Positions 1-6,488 are shown, numbered from the stretch's first letter. The stretch: DNA of 9,221 nucleotides from Campylobacterales bacterium (GCA_027080125.1 JALWSW010000019.1:1-9221); one strand, 5' to 3'. The notes: a model not told the origin generated them from the letters alone. Numbers and translations: made by a program.

Positions 1-212
1 CCTACTCCGTGACACTCATAGCAGCCCACATTTGCCCTGAAATGTTTGCTTGCTCCCCATTGCTGATACAAGCCGGTAGTGGTTCTCTTGTGACATGCAA
101 TGCAACCTTTACTCTTTGCAGAAAGCTATGAGTAAATAATGCCGTTTGCATTGGCACTAAGAGAGTATGCCGAAATGACCAGCAAGGATAACCCAACAAT
201 CCATTTTCTCAT
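1..212 (-). pseudogene. Multiheme cytochrome c (hydroxylamine-oxidoreductase-like), N-terminal part, interrupted by an in-frame TAG
   Basis: Reading leftward from ATG at 212, the frame gives a typical export signal: M-R-K-W, a hydrophobic core, then an S-A-N-A cleavage-like site near residues 19-22. It then hits TAG as codon 29 (positions 128-126). Beyond the stop the same frame continues with two c-type heme sites, CIACH (residues 37-41) and CYECH (64-68), separated by W52 and SKH (55-57). It runs off the window at residue 70. This CxxCH...W..SKH...C..CH spacing is familiar from the N-terminus of octaheme hydroxylamine oxidoreductase-like cytochromes, which are periplasmic and act on hydroxylamine or nitrite. 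A strong ribosome site (AAGGAGG, 7 bases before ATG) precedes the gene. Because hemes and signal peptide share one frame, the stop looks like a recent nonsense mutation, a sequence error or, less likely, a read-through codon. The family call rests on only 70 codons. Confidence 0.7.
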
Positions 213-281
213 AAAAAAACCTCCTTATGGAATTTAATTTCCTACAATCATCCTACACTTTAAATATTTAATCGTTTGAAA

Positions 282-310
282 GCTATAAATTTTGTGTTAA
301 AGTTATGCAA
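282..310 (-). promoter_or_regulatory. Weak candidate promoter for the cytochrome gene
   Basis: On the minus strand TTGCAT (310-305) and TATAGC (287-282) are separated by 17 bases, a sigma70-like arrangement with two mismatches in each box. It would give a leader of about 65 bases before the ATG at 212. The surrounding sequence is very AT-rich, so chance matches are expected and this is only a candidate. Confidence 0.22.
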
Positions 311-418
311 ATCTTGTAAAGACTATGGTATTCTTAAAACCTTAAATTGTTTTGCTTGATCTTGCAATAAGACAAACTGCGTGGAAACTGTTTTCTACAG
401 TCTTTGAGAACCGGTTTT

Positions 419-433
419 GATAGCTTTTCTATC
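419..433. repeat. Short hairpin GATAG/CTATC
   Basis: GATAG (419-423) and CTATC (429-433) form a five-base perfect stem around a five-base loop. AACCGGTT (409-416), a perfect palindrome, and CTGT/ACAG (388-391 with 397-400) sit just to the left. Together they form a row of small dyads in the gap below the ade-like gene. Individually each could be chance. Confidence 0.3.
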
Positions 434-448
434 GGCATCAGCCATCAT

Positions 449-482
449 CTTAGCGGTCAGATCTGAAAAATCAGCCGTTAAG
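449..482. repeat. Imperfect inverted repeat downstream of the ade-like gene
   Basis: CTTAGCGG (449-456) faces CCGTTAAG (475-482). They pair over eight bases with one G-U type wobble on the plus strand or one A-C mismatch on the minus strand. Inside, CTGA (463-466) can pair with TCAG (471-474) around an AAAA loop, leaving 457-462 as a one-sided bulge. TCAGATCTGA (457-466) is also a perfect 10-base palindrome. The element begins 13 bases past the ade-like stop codon. It may protect the 3' end or assist termination, but lacks a following T-run on either strand. Confidence 0.4.
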
Positions 483-495
483 ATAGGTTTATGAT

Positions 496-2193
496 TCAAT
501 GATCTATAAACTGTTTATTCTTCACATCAATCAAGCCCTTATCGGTCAGTTTGGCAAATGGAAGTCCGGTAAAGGATAATGTCTGGAAGCGCGTCAATGG
601 ATTTTTAATTTTGCATCCGATGCTGAAAAGCGCGTCTTCTGCCTCCTTTTCTTTTTCTGCAAGTTCGCCAAGCGGTAGATCAGAGATTATTCCGCCTATC
701 GGAAGCGGAATTTCTGCAATAATTTTGCCCTTCTCCGCAATTGCAATGCCGCCTCCTGCCTCTATAACTCTGTTTGCCGCAGCAATGATATCATCAATCG
801 TTTTCCCAAAAACCGAAAGCTGAAAGCAATCCCAGTTTAGCGTAGTGGCAAACGCACCCGTTGTAATGCCTGTACCAATTAAATAGCTATATGCAGCATT
901 GCCATTTCCATATCTATCGAAAACGGCATAAAATAGAGTATCGCCCGGCAGATTGTCTGTATCGATCTGCTTATAGATTGTGACAAACTCTTTTGAAAGC
1001 ACGATCGAACCCGCCTTTCCGGTTGGAAACCGAAAATCGGAACGTTTTAACCTTTTCAACTTCATAGAATTATAAAAAGTTTTAGGATAGCACACCCGCT
1101 TCATATCAATCGTGATTTTACCATCTTTTGCAACAGGTTTTCCGTTTGATATCACGATTTTCGGGTTAAATCTTGAAAGATCATCCACTATACACAAATC
1201 AGCAATCTTGCCCGGGGCAATGCTGCCCATTTTATCATCAAGATTAAACACAGCTGCAGCGTTAAGCGTCAGCATCTGAATTGCAATAAATGGATTCCAT
1301 CCAAGTTCTATCAATCTCTCAATTATCCTGTTTAGATGACCCTTTGTGAGATCTCTTGCATTGATTCCATCGGTCGAGGCAGAAAGTAAACGAAAATCAG
1401 ATATCATCTCTTTAACAGGACTCGCCGTAGCAAGATCGTGTCGATTGCTTCCCTCCCGAAGTATCACGTGAATCCCCCTCCTCAGCCGCTCTATAACCTC
1501 TTCGGTGGTAATCGGCTCATGGCAGCTTGATATGCCGCTTGCAAAATATGCATCGAGTCTGTTTCCCCTTGCGCCTGCGGAATGTCCTTGAAGCTTGATA
1601 CCATAATTTTCCGCAGCTTCAAATAGCTTTGCGGTTCTGCTATCCGGTTTTATAACCTTCGGCCAGTATGCCTCTCCAACACCCAAAACCCTTTGATTGG
1701 AAAAAAACGATATGGTCTGATCGACAGTTGGAGCGTTGCTTGTTTCCAGAGCGTCAAACAGAGGCGCAAAGCAGGGTGTTGTGATAAAGATCTTCAAAGG
1801 CATTGATTTTGTCATGGATAAAAAAATATCCACGCCTTCTTTTCCAAGAGCATTACCCGGTTCACTTGTTTCCGTGATAACGGTTGTAGTTCCCGCGGCA
1901 AGAGCATATCTGACAAACTCATCAATTGAAAAGTAGTAGGCTATATGCGTATGAGCTTCAATCAACCCCGGGCTAATATATGACCCTTTGGCATCGATTT
2001 TTATTGTATTCTTGCTACAAGAGCCCTCCGGTATGCTTTTGCCAACATAGGCAAAATAGCCATTTTTGATGAGAATCGAATATCCTTCGAGAATTTCAAG
2101 TGTATCCACATTTATAATTTTGCCGTTATATATGGCTATATCGGCACTATCTTCACCTAAAGCCGCTTTTATAACCGGTTCTCTATCCCACAT
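496..2193 (-). CDS. Adenine deaminase-like metal-dependent amidohydrolase (divergent)
   Basis: The 565-residue product matches the length and architecture of the Ade family (adenine to hypoxanthine plus ammonia, cytosolic purine salvage). An N-terminal composite beta-sandwich is followed by a TIM-barrel amidohydrolase core and a C-terminal adenine-deaminase domain. Metal and catalytic positions can be read off: HTH (81-83), E174, GH (203-204), CHE (224-226) and STD (273-275). The IREGS-like segment (245-249) and the APGKIADL segment (327-333) also fit. The C-terminal LPIGGIISDLP (497-507) and KLTDKGLIDV (548-557) blocks are typical. Two usually conserved blocks differ. The DPHE-type stretch after GTTTV reads ETSEP (108-112), and the HDSHN-type stretch reads NWDCFQ (453-458). 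Substrate may therefore not be adenine. It is the last gene of the wrbA operon, 26 bases after the EamA gene, with a strong GGAGG site before ATG at 2193. Confidence 0.8.
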   Translation of the reverse strand: MWDREPVIKAALGEDSADIAIYNGKIINVDTLEILEGYSILIKNGYFAYVGKSIPEGSCSKNTIKIDAKGSYISPGLIEAHTHIAYYFSIDEFVRYALAAGTTTVITETSEPGNALGKEGVDIFLSMTKSMPLKIFITTPCFAPLFDALETSNAPTVDQTISFFSNQRVLGVGEAYWPKVIKPDSRTAKLFEAAENYGIKLQGHSAGARGNRLDAYFASGISSCHEPITTEEVIERLRRGIHVILREGSNRHDLATASPVKEMISDFRLLSASTDGINARDLTKGHLNRIIERLIELGWNPFIAIQMLTLNAAAVFNLDDKMGSIAPGKIADLCIVDDLSRFNPKIVISNGKPVAKDGKITIDMKRVCYPKTFYNSMKLKRLKRSDFRFPTGKAGSIVLSKEFVTIYKQIDTDNLPGDTLFYAVFDRYGNGNAAYSYLIGTGITTGAFATTLNWDCFQLSVFGKTIDDIIAAANRVIEAGGGIAIAEKGKIIAEIPLPIGGIISDLPLGELAEKEKEAEDALFSIGCKIKNPLTRFQTLSFTGLPFAKLTDKGLIDVKNKQFIDH

Positions 2194-2219
2194 ATTTCCT
2201 CCGTATGAATTTATCTGCT

Positions 2220-3104
2220 TTATGCTGTTACCTTTCTGTTGCCTTTCTCAAAAAGGACAAGAAAAACAACACCTGCGATCATTATTGCGCCGCCAAAAAG
2301 ATTGACGAGGCTAAGATGCTCATTCAATAAAATAGCAGCGGCGGCAACGGTTAGAAGCGATTCGGCATTCATCATTGTCGTGACTATGGAAATCGGAAGA
2401 TATTTGAAGGCAAGATAAGAAAATCCTCTTGCAAAATAGCCTCCCATCACTCCTGCCAAAGCGATGATGAGAAACAGTTTGATTGTATGCACATTAAAAT
2501 CGGACTTTATCAGAACCGTTGCTGCAAAGAAAATTCCTATAAAAAAGGCGCGCCAGAGATTGACTGCCATCATATCAAGCGATACCGAAAACCTTCTGAT
2601 TACATAAGCCTGAGATGCGTTGCTCAGCGCAAATATAATCATCCATAGAATTCCGAGAAAATCAAACCTTCCCCCCTTGTAAACTATCATTATGCTTCCT
2701 GATATCACAATAGCCAATGCCAACCATGAAAGAGATTTAAAGCGTTCCTTCAAAAACAACACGCCGAGGATTATAGCAAAGACAGTCTGAAGTTTTGCAA
2801 GCAGCGATGTGCCTGCGGCTCCGATACGTCCTACCGATAGAAACAGAAAATATGATCCGACTATCGTTAATGCCGAAACGCTTATAATCGGAAGAGGATT
2901 TGCTTTCAGTTCTCCGAATAGATCTATTTTTGTAAAGATTCTCGACAATATAGAGCCGACAACAAAGGCAGATGAGAAAAATACAAGCATAAAAGAATCG
3001 ATGTTGACACTTTTAATAGAGAACTTTGTCAACAGATACATACCTGAGACTGATATGATAGTGAATATTAGATAAAGATAACCTTTTTTATAATCGGTAA
3101 TCAT
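2220..3104 (-). CDS. EamA/DMT-superfamily membrane transporter
   Basis: The 294-residue protein is almost entirely hydrophobic. About ten membrane segments can be seen, near residues 8-28, 38-57, 71-92, 96-117, 124-144, 149-169, 180-199, 208-228, 237-261 and 266-285. They form two repeated EamA halves. Each half ends its fourth helix with the acidic motif usual for the family (FLKERF at 117-122, LLNEHLS at 259-265). Members of this drug/metabolite transporter superfamily mostly export amino acids, nucleosides, purines or drugs across the inner membrane. The substrate cannot be read from sequence. It starts 19 bases after the marR stop with only a weak ribosome site, suggesting coupled translation, and is followed closely by the amidohydrolase gene. 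Export or uptake of a purine-like or redox-active compound is a guess from context. Confidence 0.9.
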   Translation of the reverse strand: MITDYKKGYLYLIFTIISVSGMYLLTKFSIKSVNIDSFMLVFFSSAFVVGSILSRIFTKIDLFGELKANPLPIISVSALTIVGSYFLFLSVGRIGAAGTSLLAKLQTVFAIILGVLFLKERFKSLSWLALAIVISGSIMIVYKGGRFDFLGILWMIIFALSNASQAYVIRRFSVSLDMMAVNLWRAFFIGIFFAATVLIKSDFNVHTIKLFLIIALAGVMGGYFARGFSYLAFKYLPISIVTTMMNAESLLTVAAAAILLNEHLSLVNLFGGAIMIAGVVFLVLFEKGNRKVTA

Positions 3105-3123
3105 AGACGAACTTTAGAGAATC

Positions 3124-3573
3124 CTATCTATCATCTCTTATTTTATCAAGCAGTTGGTTGAGCGCTTTTGCCTCCTCAGGCGATATATTTTCAAGAAATC
3201 GCTCGATTTTTACTTGCTTATCGATTCTGTTTAAAAGCTTAAGTCCTTCTTCCGTTATGCTTATGTCTTTTTTTCTCCTGTCAACAGGACATTCATTGCG
3301 TTTTATTAGCTGTTTTTTGTGAAGTTTGTCAACGACTCTGCTGATATCGCAATTTTTATCAAGCATCCGTTTTCGCAAAAGATCCAGCGACCTTGCCTTG
3401 CCTCCGAATTCTTTCAAAATTTTCAGAACATTATACCCTGAAGAGCTGAGGTCATATTTTTTTAGATACTGAAGAAATCTATAATGAAGCTGGCTGGCCG
3501 TATAGATCAGATTTATCATCCCCTTGTGATGTTCGTTTCGAAATCGCCAGCCTATCTCCTCTTCGATTTTCAT
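3124..3573 (-). CDS. MarR-family transcriptional regulator
   Basis: A 149-residue winged-helix protein. The helix-turn-helix lies around residues 59-92 (GKARSLDLL, then DISRVVDKL, then LIKR). The wing carries the family signature CPVDRRKKDISITEEG at 95-110, including DRRK. The start is chosen at ATG 3573, because homologous proteins begin MKIEEEI and this leaves a clean 7-base gap after wrbA. A TTG six codons upstream (3591) is in frame but would overlap wrbA, and neither start has a good ribosome site. Cysteines at 75 (just before the recognition helix) and 95 (wing) could be oxidised or alkylated, as in redox-sensing MarR proteins; that is inference. Lying between a quinone reductase and a transporter, it probably represses its own operon and perhaps the divergent gsh operon. 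Confidence 0.9.
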   Translation of the reverse strand: MKIEEEIGWRFRNEHHKGMINLIYTASQLHYRFLQYLKKYDLSSSGYNVLKILKEFGGKARSLDLLRKRMLDKNCDISRVVDKLHKKQLIKRNECPVDRRKKDISITEEGLKLLNRIDKQVKIERFLENISPEEAKALNQLLDKIRDDR

Positions 3574-3580
3574 TTTTTGT

Positions 3581-4192
3581 TTAGTCGGCAAGTTTTTTTG
3601 CTATAGCGGCAACATGTCTGCCCTGAAAATATGCTCCTGCCAATTCGTTCTCACTTGGCAGGCGGCTTCCATTCTCTCCGGCAATCGTGGAAGCTCCATA
3701 GGGAGAACATCCGCTGATTTGATCGGTCCTCATCTGTCCGGCAAATGTATAAGGAAGACCAACAACAATCATCCCGTGATGAAGCAGCGTAATATGAAAA
3801 GAAAGAATGGTGGATTCCTGACCTCCATGCTGGGTGTTTGAGCTTGTTATAACGCTTCCGGGCTTGCCGACTAAGGCGCCTTTTGCCCAAAGTCCGCCAG
3901 TTGCATCAAGAAACTGTCTCATTTGTCCGCACATATTGCCGAATCTGGTAGGTGTTGCAAAGATGATAGCATCGGCGTTTGTCAGATCCTCAACGGCACA
4001 TATCGGAACATTTGCCTGCTCTGCAACCGTTTTTGATGCCCCCATCTTTTCAATTACATCATCCGGCAAGGTTTCCGGAACGCGCTTTATAAAAGATTCC
4101 ACACCTGCCACGCTGCCTGCTCCTCTTGCAGCCTCAGACGCCATTCTATAAATATGCCCATATAATGAATAATAAACAACCAGTAGTTTCAT
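3581..4192 (-). CDS. wrbA: NAD(P)H:quinone oxidoreductase, WrbA type (flavodoxin fold)
   Basis: The 203-residue protein is the usual WrbA length and full length. It opens with the flavodoxin strand MKLLVVYYS and FMN phosphate loop SLYGHIYRM (9-17). PTRFGNMCGQMRQFLD (81-96) and TQHGGQEST (120-128) surround the isoalloxazine ring, and YGASTIAG (165-172) is also diagnostic. WrbA proteins are cytosolic FMN enzymes that reduce quinones by two electrons from NAD(P)H, avoiding semiquinone radicals and so limiting oxidative stress. An excellent ribosome site (AAGGAGG) precedes ATG at 4192, and a sigma70-type promoter lies 28-56 bases upstream. It is the first gene of a leftward operon with marR, eamA and the ade-like gene. 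MarR plus quinone reductase is a common pairing for quinone or electrophile response. Confidence 0.94.
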   Translation of the reverse strand: MKLLVVYYSLYGHIYRMASEAARGAGSVAGVESFIKRVPETLPDDVIEKMGASKTVAEQANVPICAVEDLTNADAIIFATPTRFGNMCGQMRQFLDATGGLWAKGALVGKPGSVITSSNTQHGGQESTILSFHITLLHHGMIVVGLPYTFAGQMRTDQISGCSPYGASTIAGENGSRLPSENELAGAYFQGRHVAAIAKKLAD

Positions 4193-4219
4193 AATATCCT
4201 CCTTGTTGATCTTTTTAAA

Positions 4220-4248
4220 AATATATGGTTAAACTTTATCTGTTTCAA
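4220..4248 (-). promoter_or_regulatory. Sigma70-type promoter for the wrbA operon
   Basis: On the minus strand TTGAAA (4248-4243) and TATATT (4225-4220) are separated by exactly 17 bases. Transcription would start near 4213, giving a leader of about 20 bases carrying the AAGGAGG site before wrbA. Box sequences, spacing and position all agree. Confidence 0.65.
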
Positions 4249-4275
4249 CCTGAAAATTGAACTTGACAATTGAAA
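4243..4275. promoter_or_regulatory. Candidate shared operator between the divergent promoters
   Basis: The 33 bases spanning the two -35 boxes are rich in TTGAA repeats. TTTCAA (4243-4248) is inverted against TTGAA (4257-4261) across 8 bases and against TTGAAA (4270-4275) across 21 bases. AATTGAA occurs twice as a direct repeat (4255-4261 and 4268-4274). ATTG (4256-4259) and CAAT (4267-4270) form a further short dyad. MarR-family proteins bind AT-rich dyads of this scale. A protein bound here would cover both -35 elements and could control both operons. That the local MarR binds here is inference. Confidence 0.4.
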
Positions 4276-4298
4276 AAATAACCCCGGCGCCCTACAAT
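4270..4298 (+). promoter_or_regulatory. Sigma70-type promoter for the gshA operon
   Basis: TTGAAA (4270-4275) and TACAAT (4293-4298) are separated by exactly 17 bases. The start would fall near 4305, leaving a leader of about 35 bases with TGAGGT before gshA. The spacer is GC-rich (CCCCGGCGCC, 4282-4291), unlike the AT-rich surroundings. A perfect TTGACA at 4263-4268 is 24 bases from this -10 box and so is too far to pair with it, but lies just upstream. Confidence 0.65.
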
Positions 4299-4340
4299 CT
4301 ATGAGGCAAAAGACAAAATTATATACTTTATGAGGTAATA

Positions 4341-5561
4341 ATGATTTATGAACTAACGGAAATAATTAGGAAGAAACAGGATAAAATAGACAAATGGTTT
4401 GAAAGCAAGAAATATATAGTCCAACCAATCTATTGCTCGTTTGACATAAGGAACTTCGGACATAAGGCGGTTGTGGTAGATTCAAATGTGTTTCCTGCAG
4501 GCTTCAACAACCTATGCAGGAGATCCCGCCAGATTGCATCGGAGAGCTTCAAGCTTTATATAGATAATCATTTTGAAGCAACACAAAAGATCGGGCTTGT
4601 TGCTGAGGCAACAAACAACACCCACTATTATGACAACATCATCGCAATAAAGCAGATTCTTGAGGACGGTGGATTTGAGTTTAGGGCAGGATCGTTCGGT
4701 ATTGCGGAAAAAACAGAGGTGTCCGGTTTTTCCGAAGGCTCTTTAGTGCTAAATGCTGTAAAAAGAAAAGATGACAAATTATCGTTTGATCGTTTTGTTC
4801 CGGATCTGATACTTCTGAACGATGATTTTTCGACAACAGACCCGAAATTGCTTGCAGGCTGCAGGCAGTCTGTTGCTCCGGCTGTTGAGTTGGGATGGTT
4901 CAGGCGAAAAAAACATAAGCATTTTGCAATTAAAAATCGTCTCATAAAAGAGATAGCAGAGCTGATAGGTATCGACAGATGTTTTATAGGAGCATATTTT
5001 GAATTTGTAAATGACGTTAATTTTAAGACAAAAGATGGGTTTGACGAAATAGCAATAAAAATAGACGAGGTGATTTCTAAGATTCAAAAAAAATATGATG
5101 AGTACGGCATTAAAGAAAAGCCGTTTGTTTTTGTAAAAGGGGATTCATCGACCTACGGAATGAACGTAATACCGTTTCATTCAGGCAAGGAGTTTCTCGA
5201 AATAAATTCAAAAACAAGAGCCAAACTTCACAAATCAAAAGGCGGCAGAATAGTAACCGAGGTTATGATTCAGGAGGGAGTGCCCACGATAGATATAATT
5301 GAGGACAAGGTTGCCGAACCTGTTGTATATTGCGTAGGAGGCAAACCTGTGGGGGGATTTTTCAGGGTCAATCCAGCCCGATCGGTTGAGGAAAATCTCA
5401 ATTCCAGAGGTATGCGTTTTACTCCTGATATCTTATGTCCGCAAGCAAAAGGCAAAAATATCCCAAAATCCAACGTAACAAAAGAAAAAATAGCCGTTTA
5501 CAATTTTCTTGCCAGATTAGGGGCGCTTGCAATCGGATATGAGATGGAAGAACTAAAATGA
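4341..5561 (+). CDS. gshA: Glutamate-cysteine ligase, GshA (Acidithiobacillus-type family)
   Basis: This 406-residue protein catalyses the first step of glutathione synthesis in the cytosol: glutamate plus cysteine plus ATP to gamma-glutamylcysteine. It belongs to the GshA family described from Acidithiobacillus (Pfam GshA, PF08886), not the E. coli type. Recognisable blocks are YCSFDIRNFG (31-40), VDSNVFPAGFNNL (46-58), AEATNNTHYYDN (88-99), LLNDDFS (158-164), KGDSSTYGMNV (266-276), QEGVPT (311-316) and GKPVGGFFRVN (334-344). It is followed by NLNSRGMRF (352-360). The KGDSSTYGM and late glycine/arginine blocks look like ATP-grasp-type nucleotide and phosphate contacts. ATG at 4341 is preceded by TGAGGT. 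The stop overlaps the gshB start by four bases (ATGA at 5558-5561), so the two are translationally coupled. Length and motifs indicate an intact gene. Confidence 0.92.
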   Translation: MIYELTEIIRKKQDKIDKWFESKKYIVQPIYCSFDIRNFGHKAVVVDSNVFPAGFNNLCRRSRQIASESFKLYIDNHFEATQKIGLVAEATNNTHYYDNIIAIKQILEDGGFEFRAGSFGIAEKTEVSGFSEGSLVLNAVKRKDDKLSFDRFVPDLILLNDDFSTTDPKLLAGCRQSVAPAVELGWFRRKKHKHFAIKNRLIKEIAELIGIDRCFIGAYFEFVNDVNFKTKDGFDEIAIKIDEVISKIQKKYDEYGIKEKPFVFVKGDSSTYGMNVIPFHSGKEFLEINSKTRAKLHKSKGGRIVTEVMIQEGVPTIDIIEDKVAEPVVYCVGGKPVGGFFRVNPARSVEENLNSRGMRFTPDILCPQAKGKNIPKSNVTKEKIAVYNFLARLGALAIGYEMEELK

Positions 5562-6481
5562 GATGGCTTTTTATAATAGATCCGATTGAAAACCTGAATA
5601 AGTCAACCGATACGACATATCCTATTATCAGAGAATCCTGCAATCGCGGAATTGATACATTCATTGCCCAGATAGGCGATCTGTTCTTTGATAAAAAGGC
5701 AAGACTTGCCGCTAGAAAGATTGAGTTTGCAGAAAAGGAAAAATTGGGCGAAAAATCGGTTTTCCCGCTTGATGAGTTTGATCTGATCTTTATGAGAAAA
5801 GATCCACCTTATGATTATGCGTTTCATTTCGCAACACAACTTCTTTCCTTCAGCAAAAAGGTGGTAAATTCTCCGCAAAGTCTCAGAGATTTTAATGAAA
5901 AACTGATTATATTGAATTTTCCCGAGCTTATTCCGCCGACAATCGTATCATCAAATTGTGACCAGATTGAGGAATTTATAAGAAGCTGCGATGAGTTTGC
6001 CGTCATCAAATCGCTTGATTCATATCAGGGAAAAGCGGTTACAAGGGTAGGAACAAATGAGAAAAATCTGAATAACCTGATAGAAAAACTCACTCAGAAC
6101 GGAAAACTGCCGATTATGGTTCAGCAGTTTCTTCCCAATGTTACCGGTGGAGACAAAAGAATATTGGTTTTAGGCGGCAGACTTTTAGGTGCAGTCAACA
6201 GAATTCCCAAAGCCGGATCGTATCTATCCAATTTTGGTCAGGGCGGCAGCGGACACAAAACAGAGATAACGGAACGGGATCGGAAGATAGCAGAGAAGCT
6301 TGCACCCTTTCTCATAGGAAACGGCATTCATTTTGCGGGGCTGGATGTAATTGATGGCTATCTTACCGAAATAAATATTACCTGCCCTACGGGACTGCAG
6401 CATATAAACAGACTGGAAGGCGTTAATCTGGAGAAAACCGTCGTCGATTATTTTATCAGCCTTGCTGAATCTATAAAATAA
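5558..6481 (+). CDS. gshB: Glutathione synthetase (ATP-grasp)
   Basis: The 307-residue protein ligates glycine to gamma-glutamylcysteine using ATP, the second step of glutathione synthesis. GshB landmarks appear in order: FMRKDPPYD (78-86), VVNSPQSLRDFNEKL (102-116), a K151-containing nucleotide loop (150-160), MVQQFLP (187-193), GDKRILV (198-204), RIPKAGS (215-221) and NFGQGGSG (225-232). GLDVIDGYLTEINITCPTG (261-279) supplies the metal-binding acidic and Asn residues D263, E271 and N273. The loop that reads KPLDGMGG in E. coli is KSLDSYQG here, and the GETRGN-type segment reads GSYLSN, losing an arginine. The enzyme is thus a divergent member, and a changed last amino acid or acceptor is possible. 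It overlaps gshA by four bases and lies 7 bases before the ABC ATPase gene. Confidence 0.9.
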   Translation: MRWLFIIDPIENLNKSTDTTYPIIRESCNRGIDTFIAQIGDLFFDKKARLAARKIEFAEKEKLGEKSVFPLDEFDLIFMRKDPPYDYAFHFATQLLSFSKKVVNSPQSLRDFNEKLIILNFPELIPPTIVSSNCDQIEEFIRSCDEFAVIKSLDSYQGKAVTRVGTNEKNLNNLIEKLTQNGKLPIMVQQFLPNVTGGDKRILVLGGRLLGAVNRIPKAGSYLSNFGQGGSGHKTEITERDRKIAEKLAPFLIGNGIHFAGLDVIDGYLTEINITCPTGLQHINRLEGVNLEKTVVDYFISLAESIK

Positions 6482-6488
6482 CCTGCCT

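Larger units (their letters stand above)
213..495. other. Gene-free region between the cytochrome gene and the ade-like gene
   Basis: This stretch of about 280 bases holds no convincing open frame on either strand. It contains the leader of the cytochrome gene on the left. On the right is a cluster of small inverted repeats (388-400, 409-416, 419-433, 449-482), probably lying in the 3' untranslated region of the ade-like transcript. None is followed by a clear T-run, so I do not call a classic intrinsic terminator. I looked for a c-di-GMP-I riboswitch, since multiheme cytochromes can carry one, and did not recognise it. Confidence 0.6.

Noticed and set aside
2..199. Minus-strand 65-codon open frame overlapping the cytochrome start
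   Set aside because: The neighbouring frame carries a signal peptide, ribosome site and two heme motifs; this frame has no features and is a shadow of it.
213..495. c-di-GMP or cobalamin riboswitch ahead of the multiheme cytochrome gene
   Set aside because: None of the conserved riboswitch core sequences I know could be found on the minus strand; only small unrelated dyads are present.
3834..4151. Plus-strand 105-codon frame opposite wrbA
   Set aside because: It lies wholly inside the clearly coding wrbA gene on the other strand and shows no recognisable motif or ribosome site.
4263..4298. TTGACA (4263-4268) paired with TACAAT (4293-4298) as the gsh promoter
   Set aside because: The spacer is 24 bases, too long; TTGAAA at 4270 with a 17-base spacer fits much better.
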